A stretch of DNA of 64,000 nt from Bacillus smithii. Its GTDB lineage: Bacteria > Bacillota > Bacilli > Bacillales > DSM-4216. How positions within the stretch are numbered: position 1 is the first letter of the stretch; each line of letters starts with the position of its first letter. The translations under genes and the position numbers were made by a program. Below are positions 28,761 through 37,241 of this stretch, one piece after another. Location of the stretch: assembly GCF_001050115.1 (NCBI RefSeq), contig NZ_CP012024.1:352001-416000 (forward strand). The letters are read 5' to 3'. The notes under the pieces were generated by a model. The model searched no databases. It saw nothing but the letters and a program-made list of their open reading frames with translations, and was not told the origin of the DNA.

Positions 28761-29117
28761 TTATAGAAGGATGCGTGCCTTCACTTCCTGATGCGCTTGT
28801 TTTTGTTCGATTGGCAAGCCGTCCAGCAGCCAGCGCAGCTGGCGTGAACTGATAGACATGGGCGCTGTATCATTCTCCGACGGCCAGTGGAACGTCCCTT
28901 TTTCCAGACGGCGATAATGAAGCCAGAAGCCGTTATGTTCCCATTGAAGAATCTTTAACTTGTCCCGTTTCCGGTTACAAAACACGAATAAGCACGGAGA
29001 GAAGGGATCGAGTTCAAAGCATTCCTGTACAATAGCGGCCAGTCCGTCAATCGATTTGCGAAGATCCGTACTGCCACGCGCCAGATAGACACGTTCAAAC
29101 GGGGAATTCATCAACAT
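28761..29117 (-). CDS. IS66 accessory protein TnpB (Orf2)
   Basis: A 118-aa IS66 Orf2 protein with the family start (PFERVYLARGSTDLRKSIDGLAAIV), CLFVFCNRKRDKLKILQWEHNGFWLHYRRLEKG, and the C-terminal QLRWLLDGLPIEQKQAHQE. Intact. It overlaps the tnpA 3' end by 7 bp. The function of TnpB in IS66 transposition is required but not well defined. Confidence 0.9.
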   Translation of the reverse strand: MLMNSPFERVYLARGSTDLRKSIDGLAAIVQECFELDPFSPCLFVFCNRKRDKLKILQWEHNGFWLHYRRLEKGTFHWPSENDTAPMSISSRQLRWLLDGLPIEQKQAHQEVKARILL

Positions 29118-29438
29118 TGGTGTTGCAGCACCCGAATCACATCGGTTAATAGATCCAGATTGGCACCGGGCCGTACTTCAACGGAGATCGCATCAACGTG
29201 TAAAAAGATCGGACCTTGACCTGAAGAAGGCAAGGATTCTTCTACCTGAACAGCCAGCCACTGCGTCTGGACAGGCGTTTCAGTGCAACTGCCACCGCGG
29301 GAGAACTGCCTCACCCAATAGTACATTTGGTGAGTTTTGATTCCTTGATCCCGGCAACCACTCCGCTATACTCTGTCCACTCTCTTTCCAGGCATCATAT
29401 CGTGCTTTCCATTCTATTCTTTTTTCTTTTAGGGTCAT
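29111..29438 (-). pseudogene. IS66 accessory gene tnpA, frameshifted
   Basis: The frame opens at ATG 29438 behind GGAGGTTTTGCC and reads the usual N-terminus (MTLKEKRIEWKARYDAWKES). It loses frame near 29352, where TGGTTGCCGG seems to carry one extra base. The rest (HQMYYWVRQF... to the end at 29111) continues in another frame. With tnpA broken, the element may not move on its own. Confidence 0.75.
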
Positions 29439-29519
29439 GGCAAAACCTCCCGAATCATTCTAAGAAGATTATCACACGGATGACCTATGATCGGAATGTG
29501 GGTTTTATTTGACGCTTAC

Positions 29520-29964
29520 GTTTTTTTGTGTGTTTTGAGGAAAAAGTGAGTTCATGGTCTAACTATAACCGATTTTTCCCGACAAATCAAAAGAAAAGTA
29601 TGTTCATCAAGTCTATGAAACCAGTTTTTTTCATCAAATTCGAGAAAAACTGCATTCGTAAGGTTTCCGCTCCTATCTTCTGCAAAAGGTGTGCGTTCAT
29701 TAACTTTATAGAAAGTGTCCTTTATACAATAAGTTAGAATTTGCGAGCATTTTTGGAGAATTAAAGGGAAATTGGGTAAAAAGATACCCATAAGTAATAT
29801 GAACACCGATCTCCCCCACAAATCCACCATGTGTGAGTAAAATGTTTGTGGGAGAAATTCTTAGAATTCCCCGATGAGGGGGTTGGGAACGTAGGTTCGC
29901 AATCCCCCTCATCGGGGCCACCAAGCAAAGTGCGGTAGGATCCCAAGCAGGAAACATGAAAAAA
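29520..29964. other. Intergenic region between IS66 and the ISLre2-type element
   Basis: No gene seen. It holds two strong hairpins: a CTCCC-CCACAAA/TTTGTGGGAG stem at about 29811-29854 and the long palindrome at 29869-29917. Confidence 0.5.
29869..29917. repeat. 49-bp near-perfect palindrome
   Basis: The left arm CCCCGATGAGGGGGTTGGGAAC (29869-29890) and right arm ending in CCCTCATCGGGG (29895-29917) pair over about 21 bases with one mismatch and one bulge, leaving a 4-nt loop. It is about 100 bp upstream of the ISLre2 transposase hairpin and may mark that element's left end. Confidence 0.6.
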
Positions 29965-30023
29965 GGACTCTCTCCCTGGTAAGATGATCATTGTTCACAC
30001 CATCAAACAGGAGGAGAGAGTCC
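29965..30023 (+). promoter_or_regulatory. Stem occluding the ribosome site of the ISLre2 transposase
   Basis: GGACTCTCTCC at 29965-29975 is perfectly complementary to GGAGAGAGTCC at 30013-30023, which abuts the ATG at 30025 and overlaps the GGAGG ribosome site. RNA starting upstream of 29965 would hide the start; RNA starting inside the 37-nt loop would not. Confidence 0.6.
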
Positions 30024-30024
30024 C

Positions 30025-31392
30025 ATGAATATTCAACAACATCTTACCACAAATTCGTTGACATGGAAAGAGATCGAACTTGATTTGTTTCGAGCCTTGC
30101 AAAACGCCTTCACCGAGCTGTTTACGGCTCTGTTGGAGGACATCGACCGACAATTGGCGGAAACCCGGGACAAGCGCCGGTACCACTTGAAAGACAAACG
30201 ACGCACCACGATTCAAACCTTGTTTGGCGAAGTTACCTTTGAGCGAAACTACTATTTAGACCGAGAACAAAACCGTTACACGTTTTTGCTTGATTCCTTT
30301 TTAGCGTTTGATGGATCGCAGTCAATCAGCCCTTGTCTAGAAGAAACGGCGATGGGATTGGCTGTGGAGTGCTCTTCCTATCGCAAAGCGGCTCATACGC
30401 TTGCCCAGATGGTCGGGTATCCGGTGATGAGCCATGAGACGATCCGCCAGTTGGTGCTCGAGGCTGAAGTTCCGCTGCACTGCCCGGTTGACCAGCGATA
30501 TGGACGGGTGCTGTTTGTGGAGGCCGATGGACTGTTTGTCTCTCTCCAAGGGAAGGGAAAACGGGCCAAGGAAGACAAAATCCTGACCGTTCACGAAGGA
30601 TGGAAGCGCAACGGCTCACGGATCGAATTCGTGAATCAGCGCCATTACGTCCATGAAGGCAAGGGGGAGGTGTGGGAAGGCTTCGAGGAATTTTTGATGA
30701 ACGAATATGCCTATGATCCGTGTCGGGATCTTCTTGTCATCAACGGGGACGGCGCTCCATGGATTACCGCGTGCCGGGAGTATTTCAAAGGACGGGTCTG
30801 CTTCCAATTGGATCGATTCCACGTGGCGCGTGAGTTGCGCCAATGCCTCTCGGGCCATCCACGGTGGCAGGCGATTCGGCAAAAGCTGGCGAAGCAGGAT
30901 GAAGAGAAGCTGCTTGTGGAACTGAACAGCGCCCTCGGCACGCTGGGGGACGAAGCGAAAGAACAACAGCTGGCTGCCTTGATCCACCGGATCGAATCGA
31001 TGCCGGGATGCATCCGTGATTACCGGGAATGGCTGAAGGAGCAAGGAGTGGACACAACGGGCATGTATCCGATGGGGAGGGCTGAAAGCGTGATGAGCCA
31101 GCTGGCGTATCGGGTGAAATACCGCCGCAGTTGGACAGACAAGGGACTCAGGGCGTTTTTCAAGGCAATGATTGCCCGGATGGATGGGATTCGTCTTTTC
31201 GGACATCGTTTAGGAGAAGAATCGTCGCATCCGGCGGAGGAAACGGCATCTACCAAACAGACGATCGTGAACAAGGCGAAACAACGCATCCGCCGTCTTC
31301 TTCCAGAGGTAACGCGGAATAACGTGCCATATTTACAGCAATCGTCCGGGACTCCGATCTATCATGCCCTGTCTGAATTCAAGGGATGGTAA
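30025..31392 (+). CDS. ISLre2-family transposase (UPF0236 type)
   Basis: A 455-aa protein of the UPF0236/ISLre2 group. Markers are the N-terminal FGEVTFERNYYLDRE block (about 68-82), YGRVLFVEADGLFVSLQ near 158-174, RDLLVINGDGAPWI near 234-247 with a catalytic Asp, VCFQLDRFHVARELRQ near 260 and the C-terminal GRAESVMSQLAYRVKYRRSWTDKGLRAF. It is complete and in frame. The gene is GC-rich relative to the ara genes beside it, which points to a separate arrival. The element ends could not be fixed: the right boundary lies somewhere between 31392 and the BCCT pseudogene. Confidence 0.85.
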   Translation: MNIQQHLTTNSLTWKEIELDLFRALQNAFTELFTALLEDIDRQLAETRDKRRYHLKDKRRTTIQTLFGEVTFERNYYLDREQNRYTFLLDSFLAFDGSQSISPCLEETAMGLAVECSSYRKAAHTLAQMVGYPVMSHETIRQLVLEAEVPLHCPVDQRYGRVLFVEADGLFVSLQGKGKRAKEDKILTVHEGWKRNGSRIEFVNQRHYVHEGKGEVWEGFEEFLMNEYAYDPCRDLLVINGDGAPWITACREYFKGRVCFQLDRFHVARELRQCLSGHPRWQAIRQKLAKQDEEKLLVELNSALGTLGDEAKEQQLAALIHRIESMPGCIRDYREWLKEQGVDTTGMYPMGRAESVMSQLAYRVKYRRSWTDKGLRAFFKAMIARMDGIRLFGHRLGEESSHPAEETASTKQTIVNKAKQRIRRLLPEVTRNNVPYLQQSSGTPIYHALSEFKGW

Positions 31393-31913
31393 AAAAAGGT
31401 ATACATATTCGTCTGTCATGGCAAGGGATGAGAGTCCGAAAGCGCTTACGGATGAAATTCAAAAAAATGGTTCGCTAACCTATGACTTACATCTATTTTC
31501 AGCGAACCAAAAAAATTCCCACAAAGTCTTGACTGACTCCAATTTACGACTGAAAATTTTGGCTGGTTTTACTTATTATCCGTTTTAGCTATGGTTATTT
31601 TCAGTCTATATATGGCCTTTAGTAAATTTGGAAAGATCCGCTTAGGCGGAGATCAGGAAAAGCTGCAATTTAGTCGATTTACATGGATTGCTATGTTGTT
31701 TTCTTGTGGTCTTGGAATTGCGCTCGTCTTTTATGGTGTAGGTGAACCAATGACCCATTTCTTTAATCCGCCGTCGGAAGATATAACATCCCAATCGGCT
31801 GAAGCTGCTCGAATTGCCATGGGACAAGCGTTTTTCCATTACGGATTAAGTATGTGGGCGATCTTTGCAGTTGTTGGTTTAGCTATTGCTTATTTTCAAT
31901 TTCGAAAAAAAAA

Positions 31914-33602
31914 CTTAGACGGAATAAATAACACTAACATTAAATTTAGGTTATAATAGACCTGAATTTTATTTAAGTTGGTGATTATTTATGCGTACCA
32001 AAAATAGATTAAATCCAATCGAATCAAAATACTTTAGACCCGAGATAACTAATTGTCCAGAATGTGGTAATAAATTAGTATACTGTCACCCTGTTTGGAG
32101 AAAAACAATTTCTACCCTAAAAGGTGAATTTAAAATCATAAATCTAGGATACCGATGTGAGAATAACTCCTGTTCTAATGACACCGTATATCGTTCAGCT
32201 GAAGCCGAACAATTAAGTATGAAGCACATTACTTATGGAATGGATGTCATCGCATATATCGGATATTTACGGTTTAAAGAACATAAGACTCGATCTGAGA
32301 TAGCTACTATCTTATCGGAAAAAGAAGTAAAAATTTCTGAGAGGCAAGTACAGAAACTTTATGAAAGATATGCGTTATTACTGCGGGCAAGCGTTAAAGA
32401 AAATATGAAAGAGACATTAGAAAATATTGTGAAAGAACATGGAGGACTTGTCTTATCTATTGATGGTGTCCAACCCGAAAAAGGTAACGAAACATTGTAT
32501 GTCATCCGTGAAGTTCTTAGTGGTACTATTTTAGCTGCACATAATTTAAAAAGCAGTGCTTCTCAAGAACTGATAGGTATTATTCAACCCATTTTAGACT
32601 GGGGTTATCCAATCCAAGGTTTTATCAGTGATGGGCAACAATCCATTCGTTTAGCAATTGAACAAATAGTTCCAGATATTCCGTATCAATATTGTCAGTT
32701 TCATTACTTTAAAGACATAGCCAAACCATTAGTTGAAAAAGATAGAAAACTAAAAACGAATATCAAAAAGAAGCTAAGGGGAATAAGGGAAGTTGAAAGA
32801 AAAATTGAAAATTCTCCATCTAAAAACATAGAAGAAGAGGTAGCAAGTGACTATATTGCGGCTATTCGATCCGTTCTTCTAGAAGATGGTAAGCCACCAT
32901 TCGAATTACCAGGCACTTGTGTTTTTGAACGAACGAATGCGATTAAAGATTCGATTGAAAAATGCCTGGATAAAAAAGGGGACTCCTCTACTTGAAAATT
33001 TGTTCAGAATAGTCAGAAATGTGGATAACTATAAGGAAGATTATCAACTCGTAAAACGTTGGGATACACGATTTAAAAGGATTGCCACCATTATGGAACC
33101 TTCTGAGAATAAAACAAGTTTTTGGGTCGAAAACAGATTGAAGCAATATTTAAACCAAATGGAAAAAGAGCTTAATCGGAAAGAAGATCAACCGTTTGTA
33201 GAGAACCTATTAAAGTATAGTAAAGGATTTTGGAAAGGACTTTTCACCTTTTATGATTATCCACTTATACCGAGAACGAATAATGATTTAGAACTCTTTT
33301 TTAGAAGAATAAAGCAAAAACACCGAAGAATCACAGGTAGTCGGACTTGGAATCGATATATTATCCGACACGGTGAAAACATTGTATTTGTAGAAAATGT
33401 CTCTAATGAACAGGAAGGGCTACAAATGATAAAAAATGTTAATTATTCAGCATATAAAACTGAAGCGAATAAATGGGAACAACGTATTGGCGAGCATATA
33501 AAACAAAGAAGATTCAAAAAAGAACCAAATGAATATTTAAACACTATTGAAGAGAAATGGAAAAGGCACAACTAATTTATTGTGTTGGTTGTGCCGTCTA
33601 AG
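31914..33602 (+). mobile_element. 1689-bp insertion sequence with DDE transposase
   Basis: Terminal inverted repeats CTTAGACGG (left, 31914) and CCGTCTAAG (right, ending 33602). It is inserted in an A-tract: nine A residues on the left, eight on the right, consistent with an 8-bp duplication. The family is not identified. Confidence 0.8.
31991..33575 (+). pseudogene. DDE transposase, frameshifted (family not identified)
   Basis: The first frame (31991-32995) has an N-terminal zinc motif (CPECG...C-x5-C), a catalytic-type LSIDGVQPEKG, GFISDGQQSIRLAI and PYQYCQFHYFKDIAKPL. The second frame (to 33575) has the continuation LLENLFRIVRNVDNY and PRTNNDLELFFRRIKQ with a likely catalytic Glu. The frames switch at the AAAAAAGGGG run near 32975-32985; removal of one base restores a protein of about 525 residues. 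The overall layout is of the MULE-like DDE type. A homopolymer sequencing error is possible. Confidence 0.7.
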
Positions 33603-34736
33603 AAAAAAAATGGACTTATTTCAACGTCGTTACAGCCACTGATGCCAAAAAATCGCAGTAGTCGAAGTATTAAAAATACAATTAATATATTAGCTATTGT
33701 TGCTACTGTTATGGGTGTAGCAACATCAGTTGGTATGGGTGTACTACAAACAAACGGTGGTTTAAATGCTGTTTTTAATACACCAATTCATTTTTGGGTT
33801 CAATTGGCGATTATCGCTATAATGACGCTTCTCTTTCTCTTGTCCTCAACATCTGGTTTAAACAAGGGAATCAAATGGTTAAGTAATGCGAACTTAGCTT
33901 TAGCCATATTATTAATGATTTTCGTATTTTTCGCAGGACCAACTGTATTTATAATGGAGACATTTACAGTTGCCATTGGAGATTATATTTCGAATTTCAT
34001 TAGTTATTCATTAAATATGACACCATACAGTGGTGAGCATTGGGTACATGAATGGACGATCTTTTATTGGGCTTGGACCATTGCTTGGTCGCCATTCGTA
34101 GGAGCTTTCTTCGCACGTATTTCACGAGGACGGACGATTCGTGAATTTATAATCGGAGTCATGGTCGCACCAGCATTACTTTCGATGATGTGGATGGCTG
34201 TTTTTGGTGGAACATCTTTATATATGGATCTATTTAAAGGTTCCAATATTGCGACTGTAACCAATAATGATATTACATTGGCGATTTTTACACTGTTTGA
34301 AACGTTGCCAATTACGGAAATTTTATCAGTAGTCACCATTATATTAATCTTTACGTTTCTAATAACATCTGCAGACTCTGCAGCATATATTTTAAGTAGT
34401 ATGTCCGAAAATGGAAGTACCAATCCGCCAATTGGTATGCGCATTGTTTGGGGAGTACTAATCAGTTCAATTGCATTAGTATTATTATCGACAAGTGGCC
34501 TAACAGGATTACAGTCAGCATCCCTTGTTGCAGCTCTGCCATTTACGGTTATTATCGTCTTTATGATGATTTCACTCGTTAAAGTCGTCTCAAAAGAAGT
34601 TGCTCCAAAAGCAGAAAAACAGAAGGTCAAAGTAAAAGAAAAACAAGTTAAACCTGTAAAAACGGGAATGAAGAAGAAAAAAGAACAAGATGTGCTTTCT
34701 GTCTGAAAATGAGGTAGCCGTTTAATTTCAAAATTC

Positions 34737-34789
34737 AAGCCGAGAATCTGTGGATTGATTTTTTATCATCGACAGTTTCTCGGCTTTCT
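34737..34789 (+). terminator. Terminator after the BCCT gene
   Basis: AAGCCGAGAA at 34737-34746 pairs perfectly with TTCTCGGCTT at 34777-34786. Confidence 0.8.
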
Positions 34790-34918
34790 TATTTTGTAAG
34801 GATAGCCCTTAGATTGTTTATAAAGTTTCATTATTGCAATAATTTAGTTCCCTATCTCTATTATAAAAGTGCTGTAAAATAGAGATGTATACATATTTAC
34901 ATTACTAGGGTGATCTAA

Positions 34919-35334
34919 GTGAATGGGAACTTTCGGTTGCGTTTATTTGCAATTATAATTATGTTTGCATCGGTCATCGCCATACGTTCGCGATGATCAA
35001 TCATGTTAAACTTGAATCTCTTGTAAAAGAGAATAATCAGTTTCAAGTGGAACGTATTGAAGAAACGGTTCTTTATGCTTTAGAAAATTTAGATAAAGTA
35101 TATTACTATTTTGATAGTGAAACTGCTGATCGAATGGAGTCAACAACCTATCGATTACTTAAATATTACGAAAAAAAGCCGAATGTTGACGAGTGGGATT
35201 TTCAAAAAACAACAAATCAGTTTCGTTATGCACCATACCATGGCGAAGATGTAGAAACATTATATAAACATGCCGATCAAGCTTTATATGATTCAAAGAA
35301 AAAAGGGAAAAATCAATTTTCGATTTATTTATAG
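34919..35334 (+). pseudogene. Remnant of a diguanylate cyclase with sensor domain
   Basis: A GTG at 34919 opens a membrane segment (RLRLFAIIIMFASVIAI), which goes out of frame near 34985. The next frame gives an extracellular Cache-like helical part (MINHVKLESLVKENNQF... to NVDEWDFQ). It is fused directly to the last 30 or so residues of a GGDEF domain (EDVETLYKHADQALYDSKKKGKNQF). The GGDEF motif itself is missing. This is an internal deletion plus a frameshift, so no enzyme remains. Confidence 0.7.
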
Positions 35335-35388
35335 ATAAGGACGATAGAAGTATATGATGATTAAATGAAAACCTTGGTTACTTTTTTG

Positions 35389-36868
35389 GTCTCATCACCA
35401 TATTCTGTGATGTTCACACAATTCCGGTAATAAGTTAGCGAGATTGATACTCAATCTAGAGTAGCTCCTTCGTCAGCTTGCAGACCACTAAGTGGGTAGA
35501 ATGGAAGAGGTCAAGCGCTTTCCTTGACGGCTTCCATTCTAGCCACTACAATGCGGAAAGCTGATGAAGGGCATGGTTAAGCAACCTGATTTTTATAAGT
35601 TTTACCTGTACATTCCAAAAATACACGTAGTCGAAATCTTTCAAGGTTTCTGAAGCCAAAAGCACGTCTTTTGATGTTCTTAATCTTATGGTTTGTACCT
35701 TCAATCCGGCCATTCGTAAAAGGGGTAAGAAAATATTGTAAAATTTGTGCCTTCCAATTTTCTATCGTCTTGGCAACTTGATGAAATGAAGGAAATGGGC
35801 TGCTCCATGCGAGTTGAATCCATTCTTCTAAGAGTGAATCAGCTGTATCATAGTCATTCACTTGGTATATTTCTCTAAAGAGTTCTTTTAGAAAATAGGC
35901 ATATGACAATTCTGAATGCTCTTTGAGCATCTCATCTAATTGTTGTTTTTCATTAGCCGTTAACTTTTCAGAACCTTTCAAGAGTTTAAACCGTCCCTTT
36001 TTTAGTCCAGGAGTTTTCTTTCTAACTTGGTCAAGTGCATGTGTCACCTTTTGCACCACATGATATTTATCAATGACGATACAGGCCTCTGGGAATATAG
36101 ATTTAACAGCTTTATGGAAGGGATCCCACATATCCATAACAACGGTATGAACGCATTTATCAGACAGAATCTTCTTGGCAAGTAAGATCTGAGTTGAACG
36201 ATAACTCCGTTGATGTTCCATACCAAGCACACTCCCGGATTGGGTATCCATAAGAACTGTTTCATATCGGTGACCCTTTCGGACAGCGATCTCATCAAGG
36301 CTAAGGATTAATTCATTGTTTTCTAAAACACTTTCAAGAGTTTCTACATGCTCCTTCTCTTTTTCTTTAGCAACGGAATAAAATATTCTTTCAACAGTTG
36401 TATAAGGTATTTTTTCCTTTCGACTCACTTCTTGGATAGTAGAGCCAATGCACATTTCGTACAGATATTCTCTGTACCGATTGGTCTGATGCTTATTAGG
36501 ACTGATAGATTCAAATGTTTGTGAAAATACCTCATTACAGTTGTGACAACGGTATCTATACACTCTGACAAATAAGAAAAGGGGCTTACCTAATACGGAC
36601 AAGTCACGAACCTTTCTTGTCCGCCAGTCATGGACATGACTAGAAAAAAAACCGCAGTAAGAACAGCGTTCTTCTGTAGTATTTTCTCAACATGTAACAA
36701 ATTGCAATCTTCAAGAAACACTTGTTTAACAACTTCAAATTGCAAATCTAGTGATACGGAAAACACTTTAGAACCTCCTGTTATGTTAAGTGACGCTAAC
36801 ATTACTGCCAGGAATTCGTGAGTGTTTTCCCTATTTTTGGGTTAAATCACAAAATGTGGTGATGAATC
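35389..36868 (-). mobile_element. ISL3-family element, copy B
   Basis: Same 1480-bp length, orientation and apparently same sequence as copy A. Flanked on the left by CTTTTTTG and on the right by AAAAATGA. Confidence 0.9.
35577..36802 (-). pseudogene. ISL3 transposase, frameshifted (copy B)
   Basis: Same organisation as the copy A gene: the main DDE frame at 35577-36602 and an N-terminal 70-codon frame starting at 36802, separated by the same single-base frame change at the A-run near 36675-36679. The identical defect in both copies means it arose before the duplication. Confidence 0.8.
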
Positions 36869-37241
36869 AAAAATGATAATCGCTTTAAAGTTCGTGCAGC
36901 CTGTTTGCTTTACGTCCATCAGTCAGAGATGAACAAACGATTCCTTTTTTAGCTAGTGCCTGCATTTGAGATGAAGCGGCGAGAGAGTGTGATCTTCAAT
37001 TCAATGCTGTAAGATAAACTGAAAAAAGGATGAGAGGAACATTAATATTCCCTTTCATCCTTTTTTCATTTTCGCCTTTTCTTTTTATTTTTGAGGGTCT
37101 TTTTGAAATGTATTTGTTTGGAAGTGTACATTGATGATAACGTCTATCCGATTTTCATTCATTGCCCCGAAAATTTTACATATCGCCTGTCGCCAAGCAA
37201 AAAGATTGGTTGGGGGATCACTGTTTGAATACTAGATTGTT
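36869..37241. other. Intergenic region between the ara unit and uracil permease
   Basis: No gene seen. It begins with the AAAAATGA target copy and contains a hairpin: GAAAAAAGGATGA at 37021-37033 with TCATCCTTTTTTC at 37055-37067, a likely terminator usable on either strand. Confidence 0.6.
37021..37069. terminator. Bidirectional terminator
   Basis: 13-bp perfect stem with an inner GGAA/TTCC extension, A-run on one side and T-run on the other; 170 bp beyond the uracil permease stop. Confidence 0.75.

Larger units (their letters stand above)
27068..29519 (-). mobile_element. IS66-family element (2452 bp)
   Basis: Inverted repeats GTAAGCGTAAAGTAATCCCC at the left end and GTAAGCGTCAAATAAAACCC as the complement of the right end. 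It carries the tnpA-tnpB-tnpC set on the minus strand. The flanking 8 bp (CTTTTTTA and GTTTTTTT) match in six positions, so the target duplication is imperfect or a T-run coincidence. Confidence 0.88.
31537..34706 (+). pseudogene. BCCT-family osmolyte transporter gene, interrupted by an IS
   Basis: The coding parts at 31537-31913 and 33603-34706 join in frame when the 1689-bp IS and one 8-bp A-tract duplication are removed (reading RKKNGL across the junction). Family features include WIAMLFSCGLGIALVFYGVGEP, the AYFQFRKK block and, in the second part, EWTIFYWAWTIAWSPFVGAFFARISRGRTIREF, the BCCT substrate-site signature. The 5' end is also damaged: a stop (TGA at 31534) and a frame change near 31530 cut off the first membrane segment. 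BCCT proteins import betaine, choline or carnitine; this one is unlikely to work. Confidence 0.85.
18322..36868. mobile_element. ISL3-bounded arabinose-utilisation unit (18.5 kb composite/cointegrate)
   Basis: Two directly repeated 1480-bp ISL3 elements enclose 15,587 bp carrying araR-araB-araE, araD-araA and several other ISs. The 8 bp outside the left IS (18314-18321) and outside the right IS (36869-36876) are both AAAAATGA. The 8 bp inside the left IS (19802-19809) and inside the right IS (35381-35388) are both CTTTTTTG. ISL3 elements make 8-bp duplications. The pattern shows that an IS-carrying circle was integrated at AAAAATGA, either by replicative cointegration or by recombination with a resident copy. 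Confidence 0.85.

Noticed and set aside
30326-31289. Long antisense frames within the ISLre2 transposase (up to 196 codons)
   Set aside because: GC-rich coding DNA leaves open antisense frames; the sense frame has a full family match.
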